From Bacillota bacterium (GTDB lineage Bacteria; Bacillota; Clostridia; Lachnospirales; Lachnospiraceae): DNA of 64,000 bases. A program made the translations under genes and the position numbers. Below the pieces are notes generated by a model. The model saw only the letters and a list, made by a program, of their open reading frames with translations, ran no database searches and was not told where the DNA came from. Positions within the stretch are counted from its first letter, which is position 1, and the number at the start of each line of letters is the position of its first letter. Positions 42,585 to 50,688 of the stretch are shown here, piece after piece. The DNA is taken from the NCBI GenBank assembly GCA_023387655.1, contig JAEWHR010000020.1:1-64000 (forward strand), given 5' to 3'.

Positions 42585-43844
42585 CTAAACAGATGGGGTG
42601 TTTCTAATCAATGCAAATGCCTTGGTATCCAACACAGCGCCATCAACGATTGTATAAGCTGCATAGTCAATAGTTCTAGGTTTAACATGTTCCTCTGTTG
42701 CAACAGACATAGGCTCATTGGTGTTCATTATATAACCTTTTTGTGGATTACCGATGATGATAGAATCAGTAGAAACACCTCCATCAGCCTTAACTACCAT
42801 TCCGAACATTCTTCCAACACCACCAGAAGTAACATCTGGGATAAACAAAGGTCTACCTTGTCCATCCTTAATGTTGGCAAGTTTAGTCCAGATAGTTGTA
42901 TTGTTTGCATAGATTACTGCGCCTGCTAAGTAGGAAGAATGAATCTTACTGATTGCATGTGTAAAATCTTCGTAAGACAATGGATCGGGTATAGTTGCTT
43001 CTGGGTCATAGGATACAACTTGTGGAGTATTGGATTCACCAAGCAAAGCAGTTTCGATTCCTAAAGGCTCTGGCTTAAATGTATCTTCTGCTCCAGGTTT
43101 GCCCTTACCGACCGCTACTGCTGTTCCAAGTGCAATACCTACTCTCTCGCCTAACTCGCTGATGATGTAAGGAATAAACTCGCTAGTTGCCATTGCACGT
43201 AATTTCCAAGTAATTGTGATAGACTTTGCAAGCTCGCATCCACTAAGAGTTAAAGCTCCGAATGTGTTCTTTTCGTCTGCTGTTGCAGTTTCTTCATCGT
43301 ACCAAGCAGCGTCACCCTCATTGATTGCAGTGTGCTTTTTGATCGTCAATGTACCCTTAACATTGTACTTTTTAACATCTGCTAATAATGGATAAGCTTC
43401 TGTTGCTCTCGCCCAAATACCAGAAACTACGCTCTCTGGAATTAACACGGAGGTATTCCCAGTGTCGTGAGTGTAAGCATTGCTAAATTCTGTGTTTACT
43501 TTGTCAAAAATCACTTGCTCCTTCTCGTCTAGTTTCTGTCCTTGCATAACCTTCGCCCATGCATCGGTGTATAATTGCTTGTCGTTTGGTTTTACTTCAT
43601 TCCCCATGGTATCAACTACCTCTCCCTCTACCTTTGCTGATTTATTTCCTAGTTCCGTTCCAGTTGTCTTATCCTTTAATGCGTTCATATTCGCATTGGC
43701 AAGCTTTACTTCTTCCCACTTGTTATCAAGTGATTCGACTTCTTTCATTTTCGCTTGTGATTCCTCAATTTTTCCTTCGTCGATTAGTGCTTGTGTTTCG
43801 TCAAGCAATATTTTTCTGTCTGATAAATATTTCTCTTTGTTCAT
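42585..43844 (-). CDS. Major capsid protein (HK97 fold)
   Basis: A 419-residue HK97-type capsid protein. The N-terminal about 105 residues are a charged coiled coil (delta/scaffold domain), likely removed by the adjacent protease. The mature part has ESVVSGIWARATEAYPLLAD, then ELAKSITITWKLRAM, and the P-domain GQGRPLFIPD. It overlaps the protease gene by 4 bp. Confidence 0.93.
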   Translation of the reverse strand: MNKEKYLSDRKILLDETQALIDEGKIEESQAKMKEVESLDNKWEEVKLANANMNALKDKTTGTELGNKSAKVEGEVVDTMGNEVKPNDKQLYTDAWAKVMQGQKLDEKEQVIFDKVNTEFSNAYTHDTGNTSVLIPESVVSGIWARATEAYPLLADVKKYNVKGTLTIKKHTAINEGDAAWYDEETATADEKNTFGALTLSGCELAKSITITWKLRAMATSEFIPYIISELGERVGIALGTAVAVGKGKPGAEDTFKPEPLGIETALLGESNTPQVVSYDPEATIPDPLSYEDFTHAISKIHSSYLAGAVIYANNTTIWTKLANIKDGQGRPLFIPDVTSGGVGRMFGMVVKADGGVSTDSIIIGNPQKGYIMNTNEPMSVATEEHVKPRTIDYAAYTIVDGAVLDTKAFALIRNTPSV

Positions 43845-44536
43845 TCTTTTTCTCCTCTCAAATTTAAAAGTTTATGTTGTGCCTTAGTTTTTTGTATTAA
43901 AAAAGCAGATTCATCACTTTTGATGCTCTGCTTATTAATCAATTCTTTTACTTGATTCAGCTTTTCTTCACTTGGCAAGTCAAAGTTACTAGCAGTCAAT
44001 CTTAACGGATCTTTCTGCTCAAACATGATTCCGTCAATCAGTCCTCTTTCTTTTGCTTGCTCTGCGGTTAGCCATGTTTCAGCTTCCATCATGGCGAGGG
44101 CTTCTTCCTTCGTCATTCCAGTTTTAGATACATAAGCATTTGATAAGGCATCGTCTGCGGTTCTTAATACTCCCGCCATATGTTCCATATCCGAGTGATT
44201 TCCTCTTGCACCGCTCGATACACAATGTACCATCATTAATGCAGTAGGTGACATTTCGCTGTATCCCGCCATGGCAATGATTGATGCTGCACTACAAGCT
44301 TGACCAACGATATAAATTTTAACATTGCCTTGATAGCTTCTCAATGTTGTGTAAATCTCTGAACCCGCTTCGATAATTCCACCAGGGGAATTGATATAGA
44401 CTTCTACTTCTTCTCCGTTTGCATCTTGTAATACATTAAAGACATCTCTTGGACAAGTTGAATCTTCTTCAAAGTAATCAAAATACCATTTGTAGTCATT
44501 CGGAATTATTGGTCCATATACATTTATTCGTTTCAT
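43841..44536 (-). CDS. ClpP-like head maturation protease
   Basis: A 231-residue serine protease of the ClpP fold that processes capsid and scaffold. Catalytic Ser is in GQACSAASIIAMAG and His in LMMVHCVSSG. The NSPGGIIEAG segment is the oxyanion strand. It lies between the portal and capsid genes, the standard order. Confidence 0.92.
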   Translation of the reverse strand: MKRINVYGPIIPNDYKWYFDYFEEDSTCPRDVFNVLQDANGEEVEVYINSPGGIIEAGSEIYTTLRSYQGNVKIYIVGQACSAASIIAMAGYSEMSPTALMMVHCVSSGARGNHSDMEHMAGVLRTADDALSNAYVSKTGMTKEEALAMMEAETWLTAEQAKERGLIDGIMFEQKDPLRLTASNFDLPSEEKLNQVKELINKQSIKSDESAFLIQKTKAQHKLLNLRGEKE

Positions 44537-44538
44537 TC

Positions 44539-45705
44539 TTACTCACCTTCTTTCTTTACTGTTTCTGTGTCTAGTCTTCTGATAGGTTCGTCACCTCCAG
44601 AAATTGGCGCCCAGTTAAATAAGTCTCTCCACTGGTTCGGTGTCATGGCTCCACGGTCAACCATGGACACAAACGCAAGTTTTGTTTGTGTGCTTGCATA
44701 ACTAAGATTAGATGCTTCAAAGTAGATGCGATTTCCAAATCCTCTCTCTCGCCTTGAAAATAGCTTTCTTGTGTATTCTCCGCTTAATTGCACAACATCT
44801 GGTTCAACCGCTAATTCATAATATGACACCCATTCATTCTCCGAATAGTTTCCTTGTACAATCTTCTCATTAGTATTAAAAAACGAATAGATACGTTTAA
44901 CCGTTCTATCCGTCTGAGCTGCGTTTGGCACATAATCCTTTGGTTCAATTTGTTTTGCATCCGCTTTTGCATCTGTTGCAGCCGCCCCTCCAGTATCCGA
45001 ATCAATACTTAGGAATGTATCTGCAAATTCTTTTGTGTTCTTTTTCAAGTCCTCTGGTCGCATACTGGTATTATATTTTAACAACCACTTGATTACGTTT
45101 GAATTCTTAATAGCTTTTACGATGCTTTGATCAGAAGTGTTCACTATTTCCATCAAGGAAGTTAATGCTTCTCCTGGTTCATCGCCGAAAATCTCGCTAT
45201 TATTGAAATCCTTTCTTAAATGGATGATATCGGAATATCTAAATGTAACCGTCTTACCATTTTTGATAACAAAACGGATATATAACTCCCCTTGGCTATT
45301 CTTAATCGCCTCACAAGAGATTGCTGTGATTGGATATATTTCCACTGGATAATTATTTTCATCTCTTGCGATATAAGCAAAGGCATTGTTATTCAATTCA
45401 AGCTGTACCGCTAGTTTCTCTTGTAGCATCTGCCCTGTCATATATGGATTAGGTTCTTCTAGTAAGAATCTCATGTATACGTCCGGATTCACTTTGATAT
45501 CCTTACTTCCATCGTTCTTAATGGTTTCTCTGATATGTTTGGCTACTGTCTTTCCAATTGCTCTAGCTTTCGGCCTAATAGCAGCCCTTACAATGTCAGA
45601 TTTATAAAGATTCCCGTTCCATGAGTAAAACCCTTCTCCCTGGTCTGTTATGATCTGATATTTTGAAACTAGTATGCTTTCGTTTTTCTTTTTAAATAAT
45701 CCCAC
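44539..45705 (-). CDS. Portal protein (HK97 family)
   Basis: A 388-residue portal subunit; twelve copies form the DNA channel. Recognisable parts are YSWNGNLYKSDIVRAAIRPK near the N-terminus, the clip/stem region with IIHLRKDFNNSEIFG, and a late segment SGEYTRKLFSRRERGFGN. It lies directly after terL. Confidence 0.93.
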   Translation of the reverse strand: MGLFKKKNESILVSKYQIITDQGEGFYSWNGNLYKSDIVRAAIRPKARAIGKTVAKHIRETIKNDGSKDIKVNPDVYMRFLLEEPNPYMTGQMLQEKLAVQLELNNNAFAYIARDENNYPVEIYPITAISCEAIKNSQGELYIRFVIKNGKTVTFRYSDIIHLRKDFNNSEIFGDEPGEALTSLMEIVNTSDQSIVKAIKNSNVIKWLLKYNTSMRPEDLKKNTKEFADTFLSIDSDTGGAAATDAKADAKQIEPKDYVPNAAQTDRTVKRIYSFFNTNEKIVQGNYSENEWVSYYELAVEPDVVQLSGEYTRKLFSRRERGFGNRIYFEASNLSYASTQTKLAFVSMVDRGAMTPNQWRDLFNWAPISGGDEPIRRLDTETVKKEGE

Positions 45706-45719
45706 CTTCTCACCCCTTT

Positions 45720-47399
45720 CTATATCATGCTAAGATATTCTTCTTTATAATTTTCATATACGATATAGGCATCCATCATAGATGCCACACCATCAATACG
45801 TTTAGTTGCTTTCGATGTCTTTACCAATGCCCAGTTGTCATTCCTATCAATGTTTACCTTTGCATTTGTAAGACACCATCTAAGGATAGGATTGTTGTCG
45901 TAATTTACTTTTTTGGCTTTTAGTTCCGATTCCATAGCTTTCAATGGACTAGAAAAGGTTTTAGGGCCTTGAATAACTGGCAGTGAACTTTCCTTCCCTA
46001 CTAACGCATCCAACTCATCAACAATATACTTAGCATTCCATGAATCATAACCCGCCTTATAGAAATAAATATCATCTTTTTCTCTTACTTCATCCAACCA
46101 TTCAAATATATCGTGGTAGTCGATTCGATTACCTTCACATATTCTAATCCAGTCTTGCTCTAACCAAATATCATAAGGTACTTGATCGGTTTTAATATGC
46201 TCGTCCAATCTGTCAGCAGGCAACCAGTACATTTGCTTAATATAGATAGTTTCATCTCCTGCCACTCTAAACAACACCGTGGCACAAGTTAAATCTGTCG
46301 TATCGGATAAGTCAAGTCCAATTATTCCATATCTAGGCTTTAATGTTTTAATATCGTATGTGGATTCATTTACGATTGTTTCATAGCTTAGCCATACTTG
46401 TTCAGATGTTTCCCTGATATTAAACTCTTTACAAAGCAAATTCTTAACTAGTTTAGGATTTTCTTTTGCTCTTTTAACTTTTTCTTGCAAGTCACTAAGT
46501 TTCTTGATGGTTCCTAACCCTGGATTGGCTTTATACCAACATGACTCTGTTTTCCACTCGTCACGTTTATCTAATTCATAGATGAAACCGATTCTACGCT
46601 CGTCTATCTCAATATTATCTTTGTAGCCTTGGATAATCTTTTCGTATTCTTCGTACTTTTCATCGTAAATATCTTCTCGGATAACTCCTGCTGTCGTTGT
46701 TATTAGGCATAACGGTTGATCTCGTGCACTCATGCCATCTGCCATGATGTTATACAAGGCTCGCCCATTCTTCCACTGTTGCAACTCGTCCATTAAAACA
46801 CAATGAACATTTAACCCGTCCAGTGTATCTGCATCAGATGAAAGATACTTAAACTCTCCAAAGTTACTAGCACAATATAAGCTAGATACTAAGGGCTTAA
46901 CCCTTTTTCGTAATGTTGGAGATTGCAGAACCATTTGTTTAGCAGGAAGCCATATTTTCTTAGCTTGGTCTTTCTTTGTTGCTACAGAATAAACCTCTGG
47001 GCCTGCTTCACCGTCTGCTGATAACATATAGTTGCCTACTAGAGATGCAATCAAAGACTTACCGTTCTTTTTACCGATAATCAAACAGGCTTCTTGATAT
47101 TGCCTATTACCGTCTTCATCAATAAAACCGAATATTGTACCGAGAAACGCTTTTTCCCATAATTCCAATTCGACAAGTTGAAAACCTTTTTTCCCTTGTG
47201 ATAATCTACAGTAATTCTCTGAAAACTCAAAGAAGTGATTTGCCCTAGCGGAAGAATAAAAATACTTATCTGGATTCTCGATTTTCCATGCTAAAAATCT
47301 ATAAGTCTCGTATATCTTATTTGATACGATAACTTCTTTTCTTTCAATCTTCCCCCAGTAATCTAGGATAGGATTATAAGACAACGGATACTTAATCAC
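45720..47399 (-). CDS. Terminase large subunit
   Basis: A 559-residue packaging motor. The ATPase has a Walker A-like segment IIGKKNGKSLIA, Walker B VHCVLMDELQQW and a coupling motif LITTTAG. The C-terminal RNase H-like nuclease has acidic residues in YGIIGLDLSDTTD and GYDSWNAKY. It overlaps the small terminase gene by 4 bp. Together with HNH and TerS this suggests cos-type packaging. Confidence 0.94.
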   Translation of the reverse strand: MIKYPLSYNPILDYWGKIERKEVIVSNKIYETYRFLAWKIENPDKYFYSSARANHFFEFSENYCRLSQGKKGFQLVELELWEKAFLGTIFGFIDEDGNRQYQEACLIIGKKNGKSLIASLVGNYMLSADGEAGPEVYSVATKKDQAKKIWLPAKQMVLQSPTLRKRVKPLVSSLYCASNFGEFKYLSSDADTLDGLNVHCVLMDELQQWKNGRALYNIMADGMSARDQPLCLITTTAGVIREDIYDEKYEEYEKIIQGYKDNIEIDERRIGFIYELDKRDEWKTESCWYKANPGLGTIKKLSDLQEKVKRAKENPKLVKNLLCKEFNIRETSEQVWLSYETIVNESTYDIKTLKPRYGIIGLDLSDTTDLTCATVLFRVAGDETIYIKQMYWLPADRLDEHIKTDQVPYDIWLEQDWIRICEGNRIDYHDIFEWLDEVREKDDIYFYKAGYDSWNAKYIVDELDALVGKESSLPVIQGPKTFSSPLKAMESELKAKKVNYDNNPILRWCLTNAKVNIDRNDNWALVKTSKATKRIDGVASMMDAYIVYENYKEEYLSMI

Positions 47400-47773
47400 A
47401 TTAGATCACTCCGTTTCATCACGAAATCATCAAACCCATCATCCTTTGGCTCTGGTTCATATTTTGGCACCAAGTCGGATAATTGCTTAATGATGCTCTG
47501 ATAGTTTTTGTTCATTGTGTTGTATAATCTGATTACTGGCCTTTCCCTTTCATATGGATCCGTTTTCTCTGATTGAGTGAACATTTCAAAATAACCATTT
47601 TCGTCAATGTCCCTTTCCCAGTCTTCTAGGGTAATTCTCATGTAGGCAGCCCTTTGCATCAGCCCATCAATGATTGCCTTGTTATCTGCGTCTATGTTTT
47701 TATAAATCTTTCTAAGTCGCTTTTCTTCGCCCATAATTCTGCTATCTTTTGTTTTCTCTTTCTTAGTTGCCAC
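47396..47773 (-). CDS. Terminase small subunit, P27 family
   Basis: A 125-residue DNA-recognition subunit of the P27 type (DADNKAIIDGLMQRAAYMRI, RPVIRLYNTMNKNYQSIIKQ). A GTG start at 47773 is chosen because AGAGGTGAT lies about 6 nt upstream; the GTG at 47782 is inside that RBS. It lies between the HNH gene and terL. Confidence 0.85.
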   Translation of the reverse strand: MATKKEKTKDSRIMGEEKRLRKIYKNIDADNKAIIDGLMQRAAYMRITLEDWERDIDENGYFEMFTQSEKTDPYERERPVIRLYNTMNKNYQSIIKQLSDLVPKYEPEPKDDGFDDFVMKRSDLM

Positions 47774-47792
47774 AAATATCACCTCTTTTCCT

Positions 47793-47818
47793 GGGGTAGG
47801 GGGGTCATGCGTGTGACC
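47793..47818. other. G-tract and inverted repeat, possible cos region
   Basis: GGGGTAGGGGGG (47793-47804) runs into GGTCATGCGTGTGACC (47803-47818), whose arms GGTCA/TGACC are inverted. Such G density is unique in this AT-rich prophage. It lies directly between the HNH and terS genes, where cos is found in HNH-dependent phages. The assignment is inference. Confidence 0.4.
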
Positions 47819-47852
47819 TGTGTATTACATCCACCTTCACACTCGGTTACTT

Positions 47853-48179
47853 TTATTCCTCTTCATCATTTTCTGATAGGGGGAGTGGTTGAATCATCCC
47901 ATTGCTATCAAAATAATATCTTTCTTCTTGCTCACCGAATGTCTTAGTGTTGTGACAAGGCAAGCATAGATACTGTAGATTACTCCACGATAGAGTTATC
48001 TCTGTGTCGTTTATATTCTCTGGTGACAACTCAATAATATGGTCAACGATGTATCCAGTTCTATCCTTACACTTCTGACACATGCCACCATCTATGCTTT
48101 GTCTATGTGCTATGAATGACTTGCGCACCTTTCTCCACATTGGACTATCATAGAATTTTCTACTAAATTCCCTTGCCAT
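47853..48179 (-). CDS. HNH endonuclease, packaging-associated
   Basis: A 108-residue HNH nuclease. The zinc pair CQKC and LCLPCHNTKT surround the catalytic DHIIELSPEN, and NLQYLC carries the Asn. In HK97-like cos phages this enzyme next to terS is needed for cos cleavage with the terminase. It overlaps the end of the upstream small gene by 17 bp. Confidence 0.9.
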   Translation of the reverse strand: MAREFSRKFYDSPMWRKVRKSFIAHRQSIDGGMCQKCKDRTGYIVDHIIELSPENINDTEITLSWSNLQYLCLPCHNTKTFGEQEERYYFDSNGMIQPLPLSENDEEE

Positions 48180-48336
48180 ACTTCACCTTACAATCCTTAT
48201 CCGGCACCTTTCCAAATGTTACGCTTCCACTTGTTCCCCTAATCTTTATCTGCTCACCACAATCTCTTGTGTATGTAGGCTTAAGAGGACACTGTGAGCA
48301 ATCTTTAATTTTATTGTCTGTTATAACCTTTAACAT
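48163..48336 (-). CDS. Small cysteine-containing phage protein
   Basis: A 57-residue protein, MLKVITDNKIKDCSQCPLKP and onward. It has CSQC plus two later cysteines, suggesting a small metal-binding fold. TTAGGAGG lies upstream and directly follows the tRNA-like gene. It overlaps the HNH gene start. First protein gene of the late operon; function unknown. Confidence 0.7.
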   Translation of the reverse strand: MLKVITDNKIKDCSQCPLKPTYTRDCGEQIKIRGTSGSVTFGKVPDKDCKVKYGKGI

Positions 48337-48353
48337 CCTTATTAACCTCCTAA

Positions 48354-48424
48354 TCGGAATGGTCGGATTCGAACCGACAACTAGCTGTATACAACAGGTA
48401 CTCTAACCATTGAGTTACATTCCA
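48354..48424 (-). tRNA. Short tRNA-like gene with GUA anticodon
   Basis: On the minus strand a 71-nt cloverleaf can be drawn. The acceptor TGGAATG pairs with CATTCCG (one U-G), the D stem ACTC with GAGT around AATGGTTA, and the T arm GTCGG-TTCGAAT-CCGAC is perfect. The anticodon loop is TTGTATA with anticodon GTA (Tyr). There is a C-C mismatch in the anticodon stem, position 26 is lacking, and the variable loop has 4 nt although bacterial tRNA-Tyr has a long variable arm. CCA is not encoded. It may be a degenerate or unusual phage tRNA. Confidence 0.65.
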
Positions 48425-48428
48425 TTAA

Positions 48429-48466
48429 AAAAGCTGATGAACTCATTACACGAGACATCAGCTTTT
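48429..48466 (-). terminator. Strong terminator immediately before the tRNA-like gene
   Basis: AAAAGCTGATG (48429-48439) and CATCAGCTTTT (48456-48466) form a perfect 11-bp stem. On the minus strand the stem is followed by a run of six T ending at about 48427. The tRNA-like gene starts at 48424, leaving no room for a promoter. Late transcription from farther upstream would have to pass this terminator. Confidence 0.8.
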
Positions 48467-48510
48467 CTTTATAATTTAATTATATTATTTTTGTATGGTC
48501 ATATTTACGC

Positions 48511-48711
48511 CTACACCACTTGTAAATATATTGGGGTTATATTTATCTTAATATCTTTAGATGATGTAGGCTTACGTTTGACTTTACACCTTGACTTCCA
48601 TGTGTTGTGGCCAACCTCTTGCCTAACCAACGAGCGAGTGCTTTTATCTATTATATTAACTATCCACTCACTTACATGGAATACAATTATTTCATTTATA
48701 GCAATAATCAT
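48511..48711 (-). CDS. Hypothetical phage protein
   Basis: A 66-residue protein. The start at ATG 48711 is supported by AAGGTGG 5 nt upstream. It begins with a hydrophobic/amphipathic helix (MIIAINEIIVFHVSEWIVNI) and has a basic C-terminal half. It is isolated between two terminators. Function unknown; coding status is moderate. Confidence 0.5.
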   Translation of the reverse strand: MIIAINEIIVFHVSEWIVNIIDKSTRSLVRQEVGHNTWKSRCKVKRKPTSSKDIKINITPIYLQVV

Positions 48712-48735
48712 GACATCCACCTTTCTAATATAAAG

Positions 48736-48771
48736 AACGCCCACAGAACGGAGGTTGATTCTGTGAGCGTT
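48736..48771 (-). terminator. Terminator after the internal recombinase
   Basis: AACGC plus CACAGAA pair with TTCTGTG plus GCGTT across a one-base mismatch, followed on the minus strand by CTTTATATT. It lies downstream of the recombinase stop at 48830. Confidence 0.65.
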
Positions 48772-48829
48772 ACTATTTTATATCATGATACTATAATATC
48801 ATACCTGAATGTTCCATTGTGTTCCATCT

Positions 48830-49669
48830 TTACGTAAACTTTATATTTTCAATTTCTTTTCTTTTTTCTTCGTCTGATGTCCTGGTATATATTCTTGTTG
48901 TCTCTAACGAATTATGACCCAGGATGTCTGCTAACCCTGTAATATTATCTGTATATTCTTTTAGATACATTTTTGCAAACAAATGCCTAAAGCTGTGAGC
49001 ATGGACCTTTGTCTTTTTAACCCTTGCTTTTCCTGCAATCTTTTTCATATTGCGCCATATGGTTGATTGGTTAATCATCTTCCCTTTTGATTGCCCCTTG
49101 AAGATATAGCTTGATCTTATTCCGTTCTCTCTACAGTATTTTCTAAGCTCTCTTATCAAGTCTTGCCTAATTACTATTACTCGTTCTTTCCCCTTGTTTT
49201 TCACATCTATATAGTTTGTCTTTAAATTCTCAACTGTAAAGTATTCCAGTTCCCCAATCCGTATTCCTGTCATTGTTAATATCTTAATAATATAATAGAT
49301 GTCCATGCGATTATACTTTTTCGCAAATCTTAGTAGTCTTTTATAATCTGCAACAGTTAACATTTCATTTAAGCTTGATTTTCTTTGTTGCTTAATCTGC
49401 TTAACTGTACATTCTTTTAAGCCAATCCATTTTAAAAACTTGTTAACCGTTACTATGTAGTTGTTTATCGTTGCTGTTTTAAAGTTCATATCAATTAAAT
49501 ATTGCTTAAATTCAAGTACTCTATCCTTACATACTTCAGAATCACCAATTTTCATAATAAATTGTTCAATGTTTCTCTTGTATTTTGTTAAAGTGTTTTT
49601 GGATTTTTCCTCATATCTCATTTCAATTAAGAACTCTTTTAATGAATTCTCTAGCTCGATTTTGCTCAG
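48830..49669 (-). CDS. Tyrosine recombinase inside its own repeat pair
   Basis: A tyrosine-type site-specific recombinase of about 279 residues. The N-terminal SAM-like core-binding domain is followed by a catalytic domain with Arg in LTMTGIRIGELEY, Lys in the beta hairpin VKNKGKERVIVIRQ, the HxxR box HAHSFRHLFA, a His in DILGHNSLETT and the nucleophile Tyr in TRIYTR. The best RBS (AAAGGAG) precedes CTG at 49669; GTG at 49717 and internal TTG are alternatives, so the start is uncertain. Inverted repeat GCAATATAA/TTATATTGC (49690-49715) stands at its 5' end. Confidence 0.88.
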   Translation of the reverse strand: MSKIELENSLKEFLIEMRYEEKSKNTLTKYKRNIEQFIMKIGDSEVCKDRVLEFKQYLIDMNFKTATINNYIVTVNKFLKWIGLKECTVKQIKQQRKSSLNEMLTVADYKRLLRFAKKYNRMDIYYIIKILTMTGIRIGELEYFTVENLKTNYIDVKNKGKERVIVIRQDLIRELRKYCRENGIRSSYIFKGQSKGKMINQSTIWRNMKKIAGKARVKKTKVHAHSFRHLFAKMYLKEYTDNITGLADILGHNSLETTRIYTRTSDEEKRKEIENIKFT

Positions 49670-49689
49670 TTTATTCTCTCCTTTCTTGC

Positions 49690-49715
49690 GCAATATAACC
49701 TTAATATTATATTGC
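49690..49715 (-). promoter_or_regulatory. Inverted repeat at the recombinase 5' end
   Basis: GCAATATAA (49690-49698) and TTATATTGC (49707-49715) are perfect inverted 9-mers. On the minus strand the outer copy includes TATAAT. They could be an operator overlapping the -10, or a hairpin controlling translation from the CTG/TTG start. The remainder of 49718-50023 contains only the right-hand repeat and a terminator. Confidence 0.45.
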
Positions 49716-49863
49716 ACTTAATCATTATTGGTTTTCGTTATGATTTACTAGCGTTATAACTATTTTTACAGTCAAAATACTTTTTCGGAAAATCGACTAC
49801 TTTTTTCTTTACATTTTACATAATATCATAATCGTCTGTTCCATTGTGTTCCATCTTTAATAT

Positions 49864-49891
49864 TTAAAAAAGGCACCCTTATGGATGCCTT
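49864..49891 (-). terminator. Terminator of the early small-gene operon
   Basis: AAGGCA and TGCCTT form the stem, and on the minus strand it ends in TTTTTT. It separates the leftward early operon from the recombinase unit. Confidence 0.75.
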
Positions 49892-49992
49892 GATTTTATT
49901 ACTTTTTTTCTCTGTTTTATATCGAATAAGGAGATAAATTTGTGATATGTATATCCTTATGGCGTGCTGCCTTAGTTTAGACAGATTGGTTA

Positions 49993-50023
49993 ATAGTTAC
50001 TATATAGCTACTCTTTTGAGTTA
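49993..50023 (+). repeat. Repeat element L at the end of the 75-residue gene
   Basis: ATAGTTACTATATAGCT, 8 bases, GAGTTA. The same 17-mer, gap and hexamer occur at 50278-50308. The two copies flank the 75-residue gene and abut its stop codon. They may be operators or recombination sites. Confidence 0.6.
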
Positions 50024-50251
50024 CTATCTGGATACTTGTGAATGTGCTTTGACAAATCTACAATATTGCTTATTTGTGTCTTTTCTCTTTTCTTCTATAG
50101 TTTTTTTAACAATCTCTGGTATTGATAAATAGCTGTAGATTTCTTGTTTAGTCATAATGTGTGTGATGTCATCATTTTGTCCTAAGTCTACTCCTATAAA
50201 AGAGTTTTCTATTAATCTTTTAAATCTTTTCTTTCTTTTTCGTTTGTTCAC
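50024..50251 (-). CDS. Small basic phage protein flanked by direct repeats
   Basis: A 75-residue protein from GTG (GAGGATGGTGATCGA upstream). The N-terminus is very basic (KRKRKKRFKRL), followed by a short acidic segment and MTKQEIYSYLSIPEIVKKTI, which could be a small helix-turn-helix or excisionase-like fold. It is not recognised. Its position next to the recombinase unit makes an accessory recombination or regulatory role possible. Confidence 0.55.
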   Translation of the reverse strand: MNKRKRKKRFKRLIENSFIGVDLGQNDDITHIMTKQEIYSYLSIPEIVKKTIEEKRKDTNKQYCRFVKAHSQVSR

Positions 50252-50277
50252 TCGATCACCATCCTCTCTAAATGTTC

Positions 50278-50337
50278 ATAGTTACTATATAGCTGTCACT
50301 TCGAGTTATTCATTTATAATAATTATTGTGGTATACT
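50278..50337 (+). promoter_or_regulatory. Repeat element R and extended -10 promoter
   Basis: Copy R of the ATAGTTACTATATAGCT-N8-GAGTTA element (50278-50308) lies just upstream of TGG-TATACT (50329-50337), an extended -10. The promoter drives the plus-strand gene at 50357, while the same element is upstream of the divergent 75-residue gene, so one regulator could act on both. Confidence 0.55.
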
Positions 50338-50356
50338 AACACTGGAGGTGCCAAGT

Positions 50357-50659
50357 ATGCCATTTTATCAACAACCTAAAAGTTTTAAAATTGATATTGA
50401 TTATGATAATTACCAAGCTGTCGCTGTGTTTGCTTATACGGATATGGAAGGGAATTCTACACCGCTCAAAATTAAAATCGATTTACCGGACGCTACTCGT
50501 GTTACAGCTGCTATCGATGGAGTAAGAACAACTAAGGAATTGCAAGGAAGAACACTTTATAACTGTTTTATAACACTCCAAGGACGTAGACAGCTGATTG
50601 ATATTATTTATTACAAGGAACAGGGACTTTGGGTAATGGAGAAAATAAAAAGCTACTAA
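50357..50659 (+). CDS. Hypothetical phage protein, rightward
   Basis: A 100-residue beta-rich protein (MPFYQQPKSFKIDIDYDNYQ...). GGAGG lies 8 nt before the ATG at 50357. It has its own promoter and terminator and is read against the early operon, so it may be made in the lysogen. No family or motif recognised. Confidence 0.68.
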   Translation: MPFYQQPKSFKIDIDYDNYQAVAVFAYTDMEGNSTPLKIKIDLPDATRVTAAIDGVRTTKELQGRTLYNCFITLQGRRQLIDIIYYKEQGLWVMEKIKSY

Positions 50660-50688
50660 CCATTAACGATTAGTAGCTAATTTTTATT
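50651..50688. terminator. Bidirectional terminator
   Basis: AGCTACTAA (50651-50659) pairs with TTAGTAGCT (50670-50678), then AATTTTTATTC on the plus strand. It ends the rightward gene and lies at the 3' end of the leftward 78-residue gene. Confidence 0.75.

Larger units (their letters stand above)
48793..49859 (-). mobile_element. Recombinase gene flanked by its own direct repeats
   Basis: Each end carries ATAATATCATA, then six bases, then a 23-bp identical block starting TGTTCCATTG and ending CATCTTTA. Left copy: 48793-48832, spacer CCTGAA. Right copy: 49820-49859, spacer ATCGTC. The left block includes the recombinase stop codon. The unit is 1,027 bp from repeat to repeat and contains only the recombinase and its promoter region. 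Identical arms around a non-identical 6-bp spacer recall coupling sequences of Tn916/CTnDOT-type recombinases (established for those); a minimal integrase-only element is inference. Confidence 0.6.
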
